In this document: in pieces, positions 1 to 9,110 of the stretch
How the letters are laid out: each line of letters starts with the position of its first letter
How positions within the stretch are numbered: the stretch's first letter is position 1
Assembly: GCA_039696685.1 (NCBI GenBank)
Contig: CP155565.1
Span: 806,001-870,000 of the forward strand
Direction of reading: 5' to 3'
Source: Vibrio sp. CDRSL-10 TSBA
GTDB taxonomy: Bacteria; Pseudomonadota; Gammaproteobacteria; Enterobacterales; Vibrionaceae
DNA: 64,000 bases
Notes under the pieces: model-generated
The model's database searches: none
The model's input: the letters and a program-made list of their open reading frames with translations, nothing else
What the model was told of the DNA's origin: nothing
Position numbers and translations under genes: made by a program

Positions 1-1908
1 ATTGGCATTTTAGGTGCCTACTCGGTACCGTTCCCGTTCTGGTCATTCGATTACAGTTTGCTGACTATCTCAGGCTACATCATGCTGGTCAGCACGTCTG
101 CCATTGTGGTGGCGAATCAAGTCAGACGCCCCTGGCTGTGGTGGCTGAGCTTTTGCGCCCACTTCAGCTGGTTCTTGGTATTAATCGCGCTCAGCAGCGT
201 TTCAGATGCAGGGATTATCGTGCTGTTTGCCCTGATTTCGCTCTACCTGTATGTGCTAAGCGATGTACTGGGCTGGCGCCTGCAACAGGGTCAGCAACGG
301 CCACTACCGATCAAAGTTCTGTTGATGCCGAGAAAGGAACAAGCCGGTCTGCTGGCAGCATTACTTCCGGTGTGGCTGTTTTACATTGTGCATGGCTATC
401 AACCTGGCCTGATCTTAGCCAGCGTATTGATACTGGCACTGTTATGCATCGCTCCACTGCGTCACTCTGCATTTGACACCTGGCCTCTGCTCGGCTGGCT
501 GCTCTCAATCGTGACCTGGTGGATGCTACTGCCACAAACCAATTACACGGATCTGGATTTTATGTTCAGCGGCGCCCACCTGTTCAGTCAGGCAATTGCT
601 CTGGCGCTGTTTGGCTACGCGCTGTGGATGCAACATTGGCAGCCCAAACGGCTGGCCTTTTCTCTGCTGCTGGTGATCGGGCCAAGCTCCCTGTTCGCCC
701 TGAGCTATATCTTCTCGCCGCCGCAGGCCAACCTGAGCATGTATTCACTCTGGGCAGTGGAACTATTGGTTTTGGCCCTGATTGCCGAGCGAATCACCGC
801 ACGACACTCTTGGGGTTGGGTTACTCTGTCAGGCATCCTGCTTGCCAACTTAAATATCAGCCTGATCTTAACCATGCTGCTGGAATCAAGCACACTGACC
901 CTCGCCCTGAGCTTACAATTGATTGGCCTGGGCTACTGGTGCCAGCGCCTGACACTGACCCCGCCACAATGGCTGGTCAAAGCCTTGCTGGCTGCCCTGC
1001 TGATCCGCCTGACCCTTTTCCCGTGGCTGGATGATTACCAAAATGATCAGATATTAGGCGTACACTGGACGCTGATCGTTTATCCGCTGATCCTGGTCAT
1101 TCTCGCTTTCGCCCGCCGTTACTATCAGGATACCCAGCTTCGTCAAATCATGGCCGGCGCCATGTTGCACGTGGTGGCGCTGCTGGTCACCACCGAAAGC
1201 AGTTATCAACTGGTTGGTCACTATCCTGATTTCAGCGCACCAAGCTTTAAAGAAGCGATTCTGCTCGCGATGAACTGGCTGATCATGGCAACTGTTTATG
1301 CCTACCGCAGTCAATATTCCCGCTCTCTGCGGCCGGTTTATCTTGGCTTCGCAGCGTTGTTAACCGCTGGTGCCGCGCTGTACCACATCGCGCTGCTGAC
1401 CACCTTTAATCCGTGGTTTGCAGAGCTTACCATTGGCAACACACCGCTTTGGAACTGGATGTTGCCGCTATGGTTAATCCCGGCGTTACTCTTGTTGGCT
1501 GTGGCTCGTTTGAATTTGAACCTGATCCCCACTCAGATAAAACCGGCGCTGTATGGTATCAGCGCGGTGTGGCTGTTGCTGTTTATCAACGGTACCATCA
1601 GGCATGCGTTCCATCAGGATATGATCTGGCTCGGACTGCCGACCGAACAACAGGAGATGTATGCCTATTCACTGGTCTGGCTGGTGATTTCTGTGCTGAC
1701 GCTGATTATCGCGCGCCGCATGACATTGCCACTCCTCACCCAAACCGGCTTTATTGTGCTGGCCGCCGTGGTCTGTAAAGCATTCTTAATCGATATGTCC
1801 CAACTGACAGGCCTTTACCGCGCCTTGTCATTCCTGGGATTAGGTTTGAGTTTACTGGGTGTAGGATGGCTGTTTCAGAGAATGAAAGTAGATAACCGTG
1901 AACGGTGA
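1..1908 (+). CDS. DUF2339 polytopic membrane protein, 5' partial
   Basis: The reading frame is open from the first base of the window, so the N-terminus lies outside it; the TTG at base 58 is not a real start. The protein is almost entirely hydrophobic with some 18 or more predicted membrane segments. It ends with a motif typical of DUF2339 proteins (KAFLIDMSQLTGLYRALSF, then GLGLSLLGVGWLFQR). The family is an uncharacterised set of large inner-membrane proteins with no agreed function. It is followed 20 bases after the stop by a long inverted repeat. GTTC sites at 30-33 and 36-39 are intact here, a useful contrast with the broken genes downstream. Confidence 0.85.
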   Translation: MGILGAYSVPFPFWSFDYSLLTISGYIMLVSTSAIVVANQVRRPWLWWLSFCAHFSWFLVLIALSSVSDAGIIVLFALISLYLYVLSDVLGWRLQQGQQRPLPIKVLLMPRKEQAGLLAALLPVWLFYIVHGYQPGLILASVLILALLCIAPLRHSAFDTWPLLGWLLSIVTWWMLLPQTNYTDLDFMFSGAHLFSQAIALALFGYALWMQHWQPKRLAFSLLLVIGPSSLFALSYIFSPPQANLSMYSLWAVELLVLALIAERITARHSWGWVTLSGILLANLNISLILTMLLESSTLTLALSLQLIGLGYWCQRLTLTPPQWLVKALLAALLIRLTLFPWLDDYQNDQILGVHWTLIVYPLILVILAFARRYYQDTQLRQIMAGAMLHVVALLVTTESSYQLVGHYPDFSAPSFKEAILLAMNWLIMATVYAYRSQYSRSLRPVYLGFAALLTAGAALYHIALLTTFNPWFAELTIGNTPLWNWMLPLWLIPALLLLAVARLNLNLIPTQIKPALYGISAVWLLLFINGTIRHAFHQDMIWLGLPTEQQEMYAYSLVWLVISVLTLIIARRMTLPLLTQTGFIVLAAVVCKAFLIDMSQLTGLYRALSFLGLGLSLLGVGWLFQRMKVDNRER

Positions 1909-1928
1909 TCGACAGTTATCCAGAAACA

Positions 1929-1970
1929 AACAACGAAAAACGGGGCAAATATGTTTTGTTTTTCGTTGTT
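1929..1970 (+). terminator. 13-bp inverted repeat after the DUF2339 gene
   Basis: AACAACGAAAAAC at 1929-1941 is perfectly complementary to GTTTTTCGTTGTT at 1958-1970, with a 16-base loop. It lies 20 bases past the DUF2339 stop. The stem is A/T-rich and lacks a clean trailing T run, so it may act as a terminator, an mRNA-stabilising hairpin or an operator. The rest of 1971-2257 holds only short open frames with no recognisable product. Confidence 0.5.
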
Positions 1971-2257
1971 GTAGACCGGTCGGGTTTAGTTATTTCTGAC
2001 GCCAACAGCGTAGCAATTTTTACTGAATTTTTGTCCTGTGTTCCAGGGGAATGTTTATCGTGGATAGACGTTTCCGGCGGTTTGCCCTGATAGTTAGAGC
2101 AATCCTAATCATCGATGGTCTCCTGTGCTCCACCAAATCTATACGACAATCAATCCGACCTGATCATTTCTATGAAGTCGATGAGCGTATATACTTTGAA
2201 CCAGAAGTTTCTTTATCTAAATACCAGTATGGTGATAGATAGTATCAGGAATTCAGG

Positions 2258-2744
2258 ATGTTAATGAAAAAAATGGATGCGCCTCATGATATGCAAATAG
2301 GCGCCAGATTTGAAACTAAAAAGCATGGCTACGTCACGGTGGTGGAGTACTACAACACTCATACGGTGATCGTCGCTTTTGAAAATACCGGGAATATTCG
2401 TTCAATCACTGCAGCAAAGCTACGAAACGGGCAAGTCTCAGACCGTTTCTGTACCACCACAATCAGCTATGGTGGGAGAAAAAATTGAATCATTAAAACA
2501 CGGCACCCTCACTATTATACAAGTCGAGTCAGAGAACATTGTTGTGCTCGAAAATAGCGAAGGCCAAGAAGTTCGCTTGCTTATGGCTGCGGTACAAAAA
2601 CTTCGTGATAATTTAGATACGGAAGAAGAGACTCAAGATTCAGTTAAGTTACCAACATCATTGAGTGCTTTAACCAAACGCAGTAAGAAAACCAAGGACG
2701 TCAATAGCCTGCTTAAAAAGATGCTTTCTGACTACGGTAAATAG
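2258..2744 (+). CDS. Small protein with two KHG-type repeats, frame broken by +1 base
   Basis: Two overlapping frames (2258-2488 and about 2379-2744) join into one protein of about 161 residues if GTTTC at 2445-2449 is read as GTTC. The joined product carries two copies of a domain of about 45 residues: the first begins GARFETKKHGYVTVVEYYN, the second GEKIESLKHGTLTIIQVE. Each copy is followed by an AAxxK/LR-like end. The C-terminus is charged and lysine-rich. I do not know its function; the repeated beta-rich unit suggests a small binding module. ATGs at 2258 and 2264 are both possible starts, the second having AGG at better spacing. The alternative is two overlapping genes, with the second starting at 2469. 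Confidence 0.6.
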
Positions 2745-2895
2745 CTATTTCATCTCACCTTGAAAGCTCCCTTCCTCCCGTGGTAACACCGACAAGATCT
2801 GGATCACACATTTAATGCTGAGGTTTAATCCGGCTTTCAGTCGTGTGAAAACCTCACTCATTAACGAGATCTAGTTCACAAGAGCAATTTACCTT

Positions 2896-2911
2896 TGTGA
2901 CATGAATCATA
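2896..2911 (+). promoter_or_regulatory. Candidate CRP site upstream of the ula-type PTS
   Basis: TGTGA-CATGAA-TCATA matches the CRP consensus TGTGA-N6-TCACA at 9 of 10 arm positions. It lies about 90 bases upstream of the ulaB start, where a class I or II activator site would be expected for a sugar PTS. No other gene separates the two. Confidence 0.5.
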
Positions 2912-2999
2912 TTTAATTTTTGAACGATTAGTTATCATTTTTTACATCCTATAAAGGAAAAAACAATTATTACTAAGAAACCCTACAGAGAATTAAATT

Positions 3000-3269
3000 A
3001 TGAAAAAAATTATGGTTGTATGTGGTAACGGCCTGGGTACATCACTGATGATGGAAATGGCTGTTAAAGAAGTTGCTAGTAAAATTGGACTGACAGCTGA
3101 AGTAGACCATGAGGATTTATCTTCTGCATCGTCCAGTAAGGCTGATATATGGGTAGCTGCAACTGATGTGGCAAACCAACTGGCAGAGCAAGGTAAAGAA
3201 AACATTATCAGCCTGAAAAATATCTTTGATAAGGCTTCAATTGAAGAACAATTGAAAAACTTTATGTAA
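3000..3269 (+). CDS. ulaB: PTS ascorbate-type EIIB component
   Basis: An 89-residue cytoplasmic phosphocarrier of the lactose/ascorbate EIIB fold. The N-terminal P-loop VVCGNGLGTSLMMEM carries the phosphorylated cysteine, Cys8. It should take phosphate from the EIIA and pass it to sugar bound by the EIIC. The ATG is preceded by a weak AGAG ribosome site. It is followed after 12 bases by the EIIC gene, so B-A-C form an operon. The operon is clearly AT-richer than its neighbours. No ascorbate-6-phosphate lactonase or decarboxylase gene lies nearby, so the substrate is inferred only from family. Confidence 0.85.
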   Translation: MKKIMVVCGNGLGTSLMMEMAVKEVASKIGLTAEVDHEDLSSASSSKADIWVAATDVANQLAEQGKENIISLKNIFDKASIEEQLKNFM

Positions 3270-3281
3270 GGATTTAATACT

Positions 3282-4539
3282 ATGGCAAACTTTTTTGAAT
3301 TTATGCTTGGCTTATTAAAAGAACCAGCAATAATGGTTGGTCTTATTGCATTTATAGGTCTAGTTGCGCAGAAATCTGACATTTCAACCATTCTTAAAGG
3401 TACTATTAAAACCGTAATGGGATTCCTAATCCTAGGTTTTGGTGCTAGCGCTCTTGTTGGTGCTCTGAATAATTTCTCAACAGTCTTTATTGAAGCATTT
3501 GGGGTAAGTGGTGTAATTCCTAACAACGAAGCTATTGTTGCTCTTGCACAAAAAGCCTTTGGTTATGAAATGGCACTAATTATGTTCTTCGCTTTCATAG
3601 TGAACATTCTGCTAGCACGTTTTACACCATTAAAATTTATTTTCCTCACCGGCCACCATACGATGTTTATGTCGATGCTGGTGGCAGTGATCCTATCGAC
3701 CGCGAAGATTGAGGGAGCTCTTCTAGTAGCAATGGGCTCAATCATCGTTGGCTCACTCATGGTTATCATGCCCGCTCTTGTACAAAAATACACTGAGAAG
3801 GTTATGAATACAGACCAACTCGCGATGGGCCACTTTTCAACATTCTCTTATATCATTGCTGGATTTGTTGGTGCTAAATTTGGCGATACATCTCGGTCAA
3901 CTGAAGATTTGAATGTACCTAAAAGTTTAATGTTTTTGCGCGACACACCTGTAGCAGTTGCTGTAACAATGGCATTATTCTTCATGATATCCTCCATTTT
4001 TGCCGGTGGTGACTTTGTCGAAACAGTTTCAGGGGGGCAAAATTGGGTGGTGTTTACTTTCATCCAGTCACTCATCTTTGCAGGCGGCGTATATATCGTA
4101 CTGCAAGGTGTAAAAATGCTTATCGCTGAAATCGTACCAGCCTTTAAAGGTATATCTGACAAGCTAGTCCCTGGAGCGCGTCCAGCTCTGGATTGCCCAA
4201 TGGTATTTCCAGTTGCACCTAACGCCGTATTGATTGGCTTCTTGTCTTCGTTCGCTGCCGGACTTGTAGCGATGGCGGTGCAAGGAGCTTTCAACTGGAC
4301 TATTATAGTTGCTGGCGTAGTTCCTCATTTCTTCGTTGGCGGTGCAGCTGGTGTATACGGCAACGCTATGGGTGGTCTTCGTGGCGCGATTCTAGGTTCA
4401 TTTACACAAGGCCTATGTATCTCATTCCTACCGATGATGTTACTGCCTGTTTCTTGGCGGTCTTGGTCTTGAAGCAACGACATTTGCCGACTTTGATTTT
4501 GGGGTCATTGGTTTAGCTTTGGGGTGGCTCGTTTCATGA
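3282..4539 (+). CDS. ulaA: PTS ascorbate-type EIIC permease, frame broken by +1 base
   Basis: Inner-membrane EIIC of the SgaT/UlaA family, about 418 residues with 10 or more membrane segments and the family-type FLTGHHTMFMSMLVA and GAAGVYGNAMGGLRGA segments. As written the frame stops at 4472. Reading GTTTC at 4449-4453 as GTTC extends it through LPVLGGLGLEATTFADF to the TGA at 4537-4539, which overlaps the ATG of the EIIA gene. That ATGA junction is what an intact operon would show, so the break is most likely not biological. It imports and phosphorylates the sugar together with UlaB and UlaC. Confidence 0.85.
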
Positions 4540-4985
4540 GTATATTTAATTTAATTGGCGATAACGGTATTGTTATCAACACCGAAGAAAACCTAACTGT
4601 TGATGCGGCGCTGGATATCACCTGTTCAGCATTAATCAAACATGGAAAAGTTGATAAAAGCTACTTGGAGGCAATTAAATCAAAGCATAAGGAAATTGGT
4701 GCTTATTATGTGTTAGCCCCCAAGATTGCTATGCCACATGCTCGACCAGAAGATGGTGTTAATGAAGCTTGCTTACAAGTGACCGTTTTTAAAAATGGTG
4801 TAGACCTAGAATCTCAAGACAATGGAGATGTTTATTTTTCCGTAACTCTGGCTGCAATGGACTCAGATAGTCATATTCAGACAATAGTCGCTCTATCTGA
4901 ACTATTCCAAAACGATGATGACATTAATGCTATTATTGCAGCGAATAATGAAAACGATATAGCGGAAATACTTAAAAAGTATTAA
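4536..4985 (+). CDS. ulaC: PTS ascorbate-type EIIA component
   Basis: A 149-residue EIIA of the mannitol/fructose type. The segment YVLAPKIAMPHARPEDGV contains the phosphorylated histidine, His68. It receives phosphate from HPr and hands it to UlaB. I place the start at ATG 4536, overlapping the ulaA stop (ATGA), rather than at an in-frame GTG 12 bases upstream. It is the last gene of the operon, followed by a clear terminator. Confidence 0.85.
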   Translation: MSIFNLIGDNGIVINTEENLTVDAALDITCSALIKHGKVDKSYLEAIKSKHKEIGAYYVLAPKIAMPHARPEDGVNEACLQVTVFKNGVDLESQDNGDVYFSVTLAAMDSDSHIQTIVALSELFQNDDDINAIIAANNENDIAEILKKY

Positions 4986-5011
4986 AAATAATTCCGCTCA
5001 TTATAAATCAG

Positions 5012-5037
5012 GCCCTCATTAATTTTTGAGGGCTTTT
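5012..5037 (+). terminator. Rho-independent terminator of the ula operon
   Basis: GCCCTCA (5012-5018) pairs with TGAGGGC (5027-5033), followed by TTTT. It sits 26 bases after the ulaC stop. Confidence 0.8.
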
Positions 5038-5184
5038 CACAATAATTGAATATTAAAGTTAAAATTACACACTTTCTGGATCTTACCTTACTTCTAAGAC
5101 AGTGCTCTATTCTTGTTCTGGAATCACTATCTGCAGGTCAAAAAATAAAGGCGACTTTTAGGTTTCTCGTCTCCTGGCAATATT

Positions 5185-5198
5185 ACAAGGACACACAT
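5185..5198 (+). repeat. GGACACACAC-family repeat, single copy
   Basis: ACAAGGACACACAT, a single degenerate copy in the 330-base gene-free stretch 4986-5315. That stretch otherwise holds only the two terminators. Confidence 0.6.
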
Positions 5199-5215
5199 CA
5201 TCCCCAACAAAAACA

Positions 5216-5252
5216 AAAAAGGCGCCAACAACTTTACCGCTGCTAGCGCCTT
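5216..5252 (-). terminator. Terminator of the Cys-motif gene
   Basis: Read on the minus strand, AAGGCGC and GCGCCTT form a stem around a ~21-base loop, followed by a run of seven T. It lies about 60 bases beyond the stop of the minus-strand gene at 5316. Confidence 0.6.
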
Positions 5253-5315
5253 AAATCATTAGAGCATCGTATCACTCACAAAGAACGAAATTGAGCTTGT
5301 CGAACAGGAACGAGC

Positions 5316-5696
5316 TTACTCTTCTTCAATATCGCAATCAGTGCAACTTTGCAGGGCGATCTCGTGCTCAAACACCACACTATCGTTACCTTCAGCCACC
5401 AGCTCCGCGATTTCATCCGCGACTTCTTGCTCATCTTCCGCTTCAACCTGGCTTGCCAGTTCTTCGTCAGAGTAACCGTAGAAGTTCATCAACAGGTAAT
5501 CGCGTGCTTCTTCTTTTGTACAAGTTACATTCACCGAGATATCTGGCTCAATGTTGTCTTGCGCAATAATCGTCGCCACTTGAGCCAGGACATCCTCTTT
5601 CATTGCAGCGGTTAACCAACCAAGGTCTGTGCTTACTTTAGTTTTTTTACAGTTAAAACAAGGAAGTGGATGAAAGTAATATTGAAAATCAGCCAT
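5316..5696 (-). CDS. Hypothetical protein with two CxxC motifs
   Basis: A 126-residue soluble acidic protein not matched to a characterised family. An N-terminal CFNCKK motif (about residues 13-18) and a C-terminal CTDCDIEEE motif could together bind a metal. The middle (EARDYLLMNFYGYSDEELASQ) is predicted helical. I chose the ATG that gives MADFQYYFHPLPCF; an upstream ATG at 5711 would add five residues. Neither has a strong ribosome site. It is followed by a good terminator and is transcribed away from the small ORF at 5702. Confidence 0.6.
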   Translation of the reverse strand: MADFQYYFHPLPCFNCKKTKVSTDLGWLTAAMKEDVLAQVATIIAQDNIEPDISVNVTCTKEEARDYLLMNFYGYSDEELASQVEAEDEQEVADEIAELVAEGNDSVVFEHEIALQSCTDCDIEEE

Positions 5697-5701
5697 AAGT
5701 A

Positions 5702-5923
5702 ATGTCTTCATTAGGAGTTGTAGAAGAAGATTATGCGCGTTTTGCAGAAAAATTCTATCTCAATCAACACGAAAGATGGAAACGGATGCAAAACAGCGGT
5801 TACAAGGACACACACCCTAGTGCTCAGTCTCCGCATCTTAAAAATGCGTTAAGCTTGGCAATTAGTCCGTTAAAACCACGGCACCACATATCCACTTCAC
5901 TCAGGTGTGCAGAAACGGACTGA
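5702..5923 (+). CDS. Small ORF whose 3' part is rebuilt by a repeat (doubtful)
   Basis: The first 33 codons or so (VEEDYARFAEKFYLNQHERW) look like real coding sequence. From codon 34 the frame runs into a GGACACACACC repeat (read as YKDTHP) and then into low-quality sequence that overlaps the lysE 3' end. This may be a small gene truncated by repeat insertion. No ribosome site is evident and I recognise no family, so it could be chance. Confidence 0.25.
   Translation: MSSLGVVEEDYARFAEKFYLNQHERWKRMQNSGYKDTHPSAQSPHLKNALSLAISPLKPRHHISTSLRCAETD
5801..5820 (+). repeat. GGACACACACC repeat, single copy
   Basis: TACAAGGACACACACCCTAG, a single copy between the Cys-motif gene and lysE, inside the doubtful ORF at 5702. 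Confidence 0.7.
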
Positions 5924-6491
5924 CTCCCATGCTCAGTGCAACAAAAGCCAGAAACAGCGCCATCAGTTTATTAATCATGGTCAGATAGCGGGTCTGATTA
6001 ATATTTTTCCCCAGCAAACGGCCAAAGATAAAATAAGACCACGGCGCGCCAAAAGCGAAGACAGCAAGACCGATACACCAGGCCAACAGCAGCAGACCAG
6101 TAATCCCTGCGGCCGAAAACTGCACGGTTGCGACCGGCAATGCCACCGTGATGCCTTTCGGGTTAAGCAACTGCATCAGCAGCCCATCACGAAAAGTCAG
6201 TACACGAGGCTCGGTATTAGAGTAATCCCCGACCGGAGCGCTGAAAATTTTATACGCCAGCCAGAGGATATACAGACTGCCCAGCACTGAGGCGCCTTGT
6301 AGGAGCGAATCATTCATCACCTGCTCACCGATCAGAGCGAGTGAAAAGAACAGAATGAACATGGCCACGGCCACTCCGGCAAAGAAGCCAAAAATGCGAG
6401 TCTGCTTTTGAATACCATTATTCAGGCCAATAGCGTTCACCGGCCCAGGCGTGTACATCACGCCAAAGGCATAAAGAATTATGTCTGTCAT
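5901..6491 (-). CDS. LysE/RhtB-family amino-acid exporter
   Basis: A 196-residue inner-membrane protein with about six hydrophobic segments. The N-terminal TPGPVNAIGLNNGIQ motif and mid-protein QLLNPKGI segment are typical of LysE/RhtB translocators, which export amino acids or homoserine-type compounds. The substrate cannot be read from sequence. It lies 33 bases downstream of an AraC-type regulator on the same strand, suggesting cotranscription and control by that regulator. Confidence 0.85.
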   Translation of the reverse strand: MTDIILYAFGVMYTPGPVNAIGLNNGIQKQTRIFGFFAGVAVAMFILFFSLALIGEQVMNDSLLQGASVLGSLYILWLAYKIFSAPVGDYSNTEPRVLTFRDGLLMQLLNPKGITVALPVATVQFSAAGITGLLLLAWCIGLAVFAFGAPWSYFIFGRLLGKNINQTRYLTMINKLMALFLAFVALSMGVSPFLHT

Positions 6492-6524
6492 GGGTTACTC
6501 TTAGAATGAATCAGATTGTGAAAA

Positions 6525-7349
6525 TCAAACGCTTAACTGACGCTGATATTGATGTGGCGTGATGCCGAAGCTCTTTTTGAATTTACGATTTAAATGGCTC
6601 ACATCCGAAAAGCCAAAGTTAACCGCGACATCGGATACTTTATCCCCGGTGTGCAGTGCCTGTTTCGCCCGGTTAATACGGCAATTAAGCACATATTGAT
6701 GCGGCGTCATGCCAAACTGCAGGTTAAATTCGCGAATAAAATGGTATTTGGACATGTTTGCTGCCTGGCAAATCTCATCGACTGTCATCTTTTGACTGAG
6801 ATTGCTGAGAATGTACTCTTTAGCACGCAGCAACAGGGTGTCTTTACGCCGGTGATAATGGCCGGAATGAAACGTACCGCCTCCGAGGCGTATGACCGAC
6901 TGAGCAATCGCCAGCAACGCGGCTTCTTCTTCCAGAGCGGACAGATCCGCTTGCCCCATCATTTGGCTTAGATGCAATACCTGACTGCGTAGCACTTCAT
7001 CATTGAAGATCGACGATTTAAGACGCGCCTGATCGTCGGAAATGTGTCCGAGCGATCGCATCAGATTGGTCAGCGTTGCTTGCGGAATATAAAGCATCTC
7101 ATATTGCAGCTCTGAGCGTGCCCCTGCACTGCCATCGTGTACCTGCTCGGGATTAAACAGCATCACATTACCGGCATTACTCTTATGGAACACCCCGTCA
7201 CTGAAAAAGTCCTGACGACCTTTGCGAGTCACACCAATGCTGTACTCTTCATGCGCATGCTTGTCATAGCTGAACTCTTTCATCTGGGCAGAAAAAGCGC
7301 TCAAACCATTAATATGCTGACTCGGAAGATACTGAAACTGCTCTTGCAT
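6525..7349 (-). CDS. AraC-family transcriptional regulator with cupin sensor
   Basis: About 274 residues. The N-terminal half has an AraC-type cupin arm (HAHEEYSIGVTRKGRQDFF). The C-terminal half has two helix-turn-helix units, the second ending GFSDVSHLNRKFKKSFGITPHQYQR, the diagnostic AraC signature. It precedes a LysE exporter on the same strand and probably regulates it. I use ATG 7349; an in-frame GTG at 7364 is possible, and neither has a clear ribosome site. Three AGTGTTCA motifs lie in the upstream intergenic region. Confidence 0.85.
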   Translation of the reverse strand: MQEQFQYLPSQHINGLSAFSAQMKEFSYDKHAHEEYSIGVTRKGRQDFFSDGVFHKSNAGNVMLFNPEQVHDGSAGARSELQYEMLYIPQATLTNLMRSLGHISDDQARLKSSIFNDEVLRSQVLHLSQMMGQADLSALEEEAALLAIAQSVIRLGGGTFHSGHYHRRKDTLLLRAKEYILSNLSQKMTVDEICQAANMSKYHFIREFNLQFGMTPHQYVLNCRINRAKQALHTGDKVSDVAVNFGFSDVSHLNRKFKKSFGITPHQYQRQLSV

Positions 7350-7461
7350 GATGCTGCTAATCACTCGCGTTACTGTTGGAATTCAGTATAAGAACTCCGC
7401 CAGCGGAAGAATAGAATAAAATTGCGAAGTTCTTCGTCCGCCTGATAATAGCCACGCACTG

Positions 7462-7587
7462 AGTGTTCAATACAAAGTGTAAAGTATGAACACTTGTGTA
7501 ACACAGCCTGCTTTACGCTAATTTTTCAGACACTTAACCGACCCTCATCATTTTGGGCCTGTTTAATGGCACACAACAAGTGTTCAC
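7462..7587. promoter_or_regulatory. Three AGTGTTCA motifs in the divergent promoter region
   Basis: AGTGTTCA at 7462-7469, its complement in TGAACACTT at 7487-7495, and AAGTGTTCAC at 7578-7587. The first two form an imperfect palindrome. They lie in the 399-base gap between the AraC gene (minus) and the secreted-protein gene (plus), a natural place for operators. Which regulator binds is unknown. Confidence 0.4.
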
Positions 7588-7748
7588 ATTAGTGAAATCT
7601 TAACTATAAAATGCATAAAATTCAGAATGATACCTATTGGCCCACTCTATGCTTTCTGACCCGGTGCAACACCAACGCGATTTTTGTAAGAACAAACATG
7701 ACGGTAATACGGGAAAGAAAACAGAGTCCCGTACCCGGCGGAGGTTTT

Positions 7749-9057
7749 ATGAAAGCGACACCAAAAACATGGTGGCACAGTATAGGTTCGCACTGCGCCG
7801 CTTTATCCGAGCTCAACCCACTCCAAGATTGGGAAGCCCGCAAAGTTATTAAATGGCTGGCGTGGCTGCTGATTGCATGCGCGGCTGTGGGTTTCCAAAC
7901 AGCTCAGAGTGCGGCCGGTGATGCATCCGGCCAAGGCGTACAACCTATGGAGGTGGACGGTAACCCTACCTGTTCTGACCTGTTGGGTATTCCTGATCTG
8001 CAAGAGCTAAAAGTTGAACCGGTCGCTGACGGCACTTATAGCGATGGCGACCTGACAGTCATGATCGAGGTTCAAGAGGGGGCCAAAACCTTCTCTTGGG
8101 ATCAGGGTGACAGCAGTATCATCATGCAGGGCGTATTTGTTAAAGGTGGCCCCGGCGGTAACCTGTATGAATATTATGCCGATGGTTTGCTGGTTAGCTC
8201 AGACACAGGCTTACACTCTCCGGTCGGCAAAAACGGCCGATACGCTGGTTTAAGCCATATCTCTTTTTGTTACACTCCTGGCGCACCAGAAATCAAAATC
8301 ACTAAAACTTGTACCTACGGTGGTTTAGAAGGCGGTGATACCCTACGTTACAACTATAAGTTGGTAGTAGAGAACACCGGCCAGTTACCTTTGTATGATA
8401 TTACAGCCACCGATACAACCGCAGAAAATGTCGACCTGTCCGGTAACTCTCATGTCTACCCTTGGGGTATGCTGGACGTCGGGGATTCACAAGAGTTCAA
8501 TGGCTCCTTTACTGTCGGCCAAAACGGTATTCTTAATGAAGCCATGGTCACAGCCGCACTGGTCAGTGGCGGCACACCATCCGTTACCGATGATGATTCA
8601 TTCGACTGTCCTTCACAAAACATTCAAGGCACACTATCACTGCAAAAAGACTGTGATGTCTACGTGGTGAATCGTTTTGAAGAAACTGGCATGAATGAAT
8701 ATGGCCTGAAAGTAAAATATAGTGGCAGCGTATGTAATACCTCTGACGTCACCATTAATGGCGTCATTGTTCAGGACAATAAAGACCCTGAACCACATGA
8801 TATAGGTACGCTTACCCCGAAAGGTACTGAGGGTGCTTGTGCTGACTACAACGGTAGTTATGAACCTGTTTCCCGGGGATGGCGAAGGTCTGCCATTAGC
8901 GGGGGAAGCTGTGCGTGCTTTTACCGATCAAGTAAATGCATTAGGTGTTACCGCATTTGGTGGTATTGTTGAAGCCGTTCCTGCGAATGCAAGCTGCACC
9001 TTATGTCCAGCTTGTGCTGACCTTGAACAATGTCCGGTTGATGTAGTACAGTTTTAA
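7749..9057 (+). CDS. Secreted DUF11-like repeat protein, frame broken by +1 base
   Basis: Start ATG 7749 has a strong GGAGG at 7740-7744. The product is about 435 residues. A hydrophobic stretch (WLAWLLIACAAVGFQ) after a ~35-residue leader suggests a signal peptide. The exported part has DUF11-like beta-sandwich sequence (YNYKLVVENTGQLPLYDI, with GSFTVGQNGILNEAMV). A cysteine-rich tail contains CTLCPACADLEQC. The frame is lost at GTTTC 8868-8872; reading GTTC gives YEPVPGDGEGLPLAGEAV through to the TAA at 9055-9057. Such modules occur in surface or secreted adhesins; the role here is unknown. It is convergent with the metalloprotease gene. Confidence 0.65.
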
Positions 9058-9079
9058 TTAATGACATTCGACACCTGAA

Positions 9080-9107
9080 AAATACCCGGCATCAATGCCG
9101 GGTATTT
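9080..9107. terminator. Bidirectional terminator between convergent genes
   Basis: AAATACCCGGCAT (9080-9092) pairs with ATGCCGGGTATTT (9095-9107), a 13-bp perfect stem with A and T flanks, lying between the two convergent stops. Confidence 0.85.
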
Positions 9108-9110
9108 CCA

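Noticed and set aside
2051..2242. Short plus-strand frame of 63 codons after the DUF2339 gene
   Set aside because: No ribosome site, no recognisable family and unusual composition; treated as non-coding.
3848..4294. 148-codon minus-strand frame within the EIIC gene
   Set aside because: Antisense shadow of a clearly coding permease; low-complexity translation and no ribosome site.
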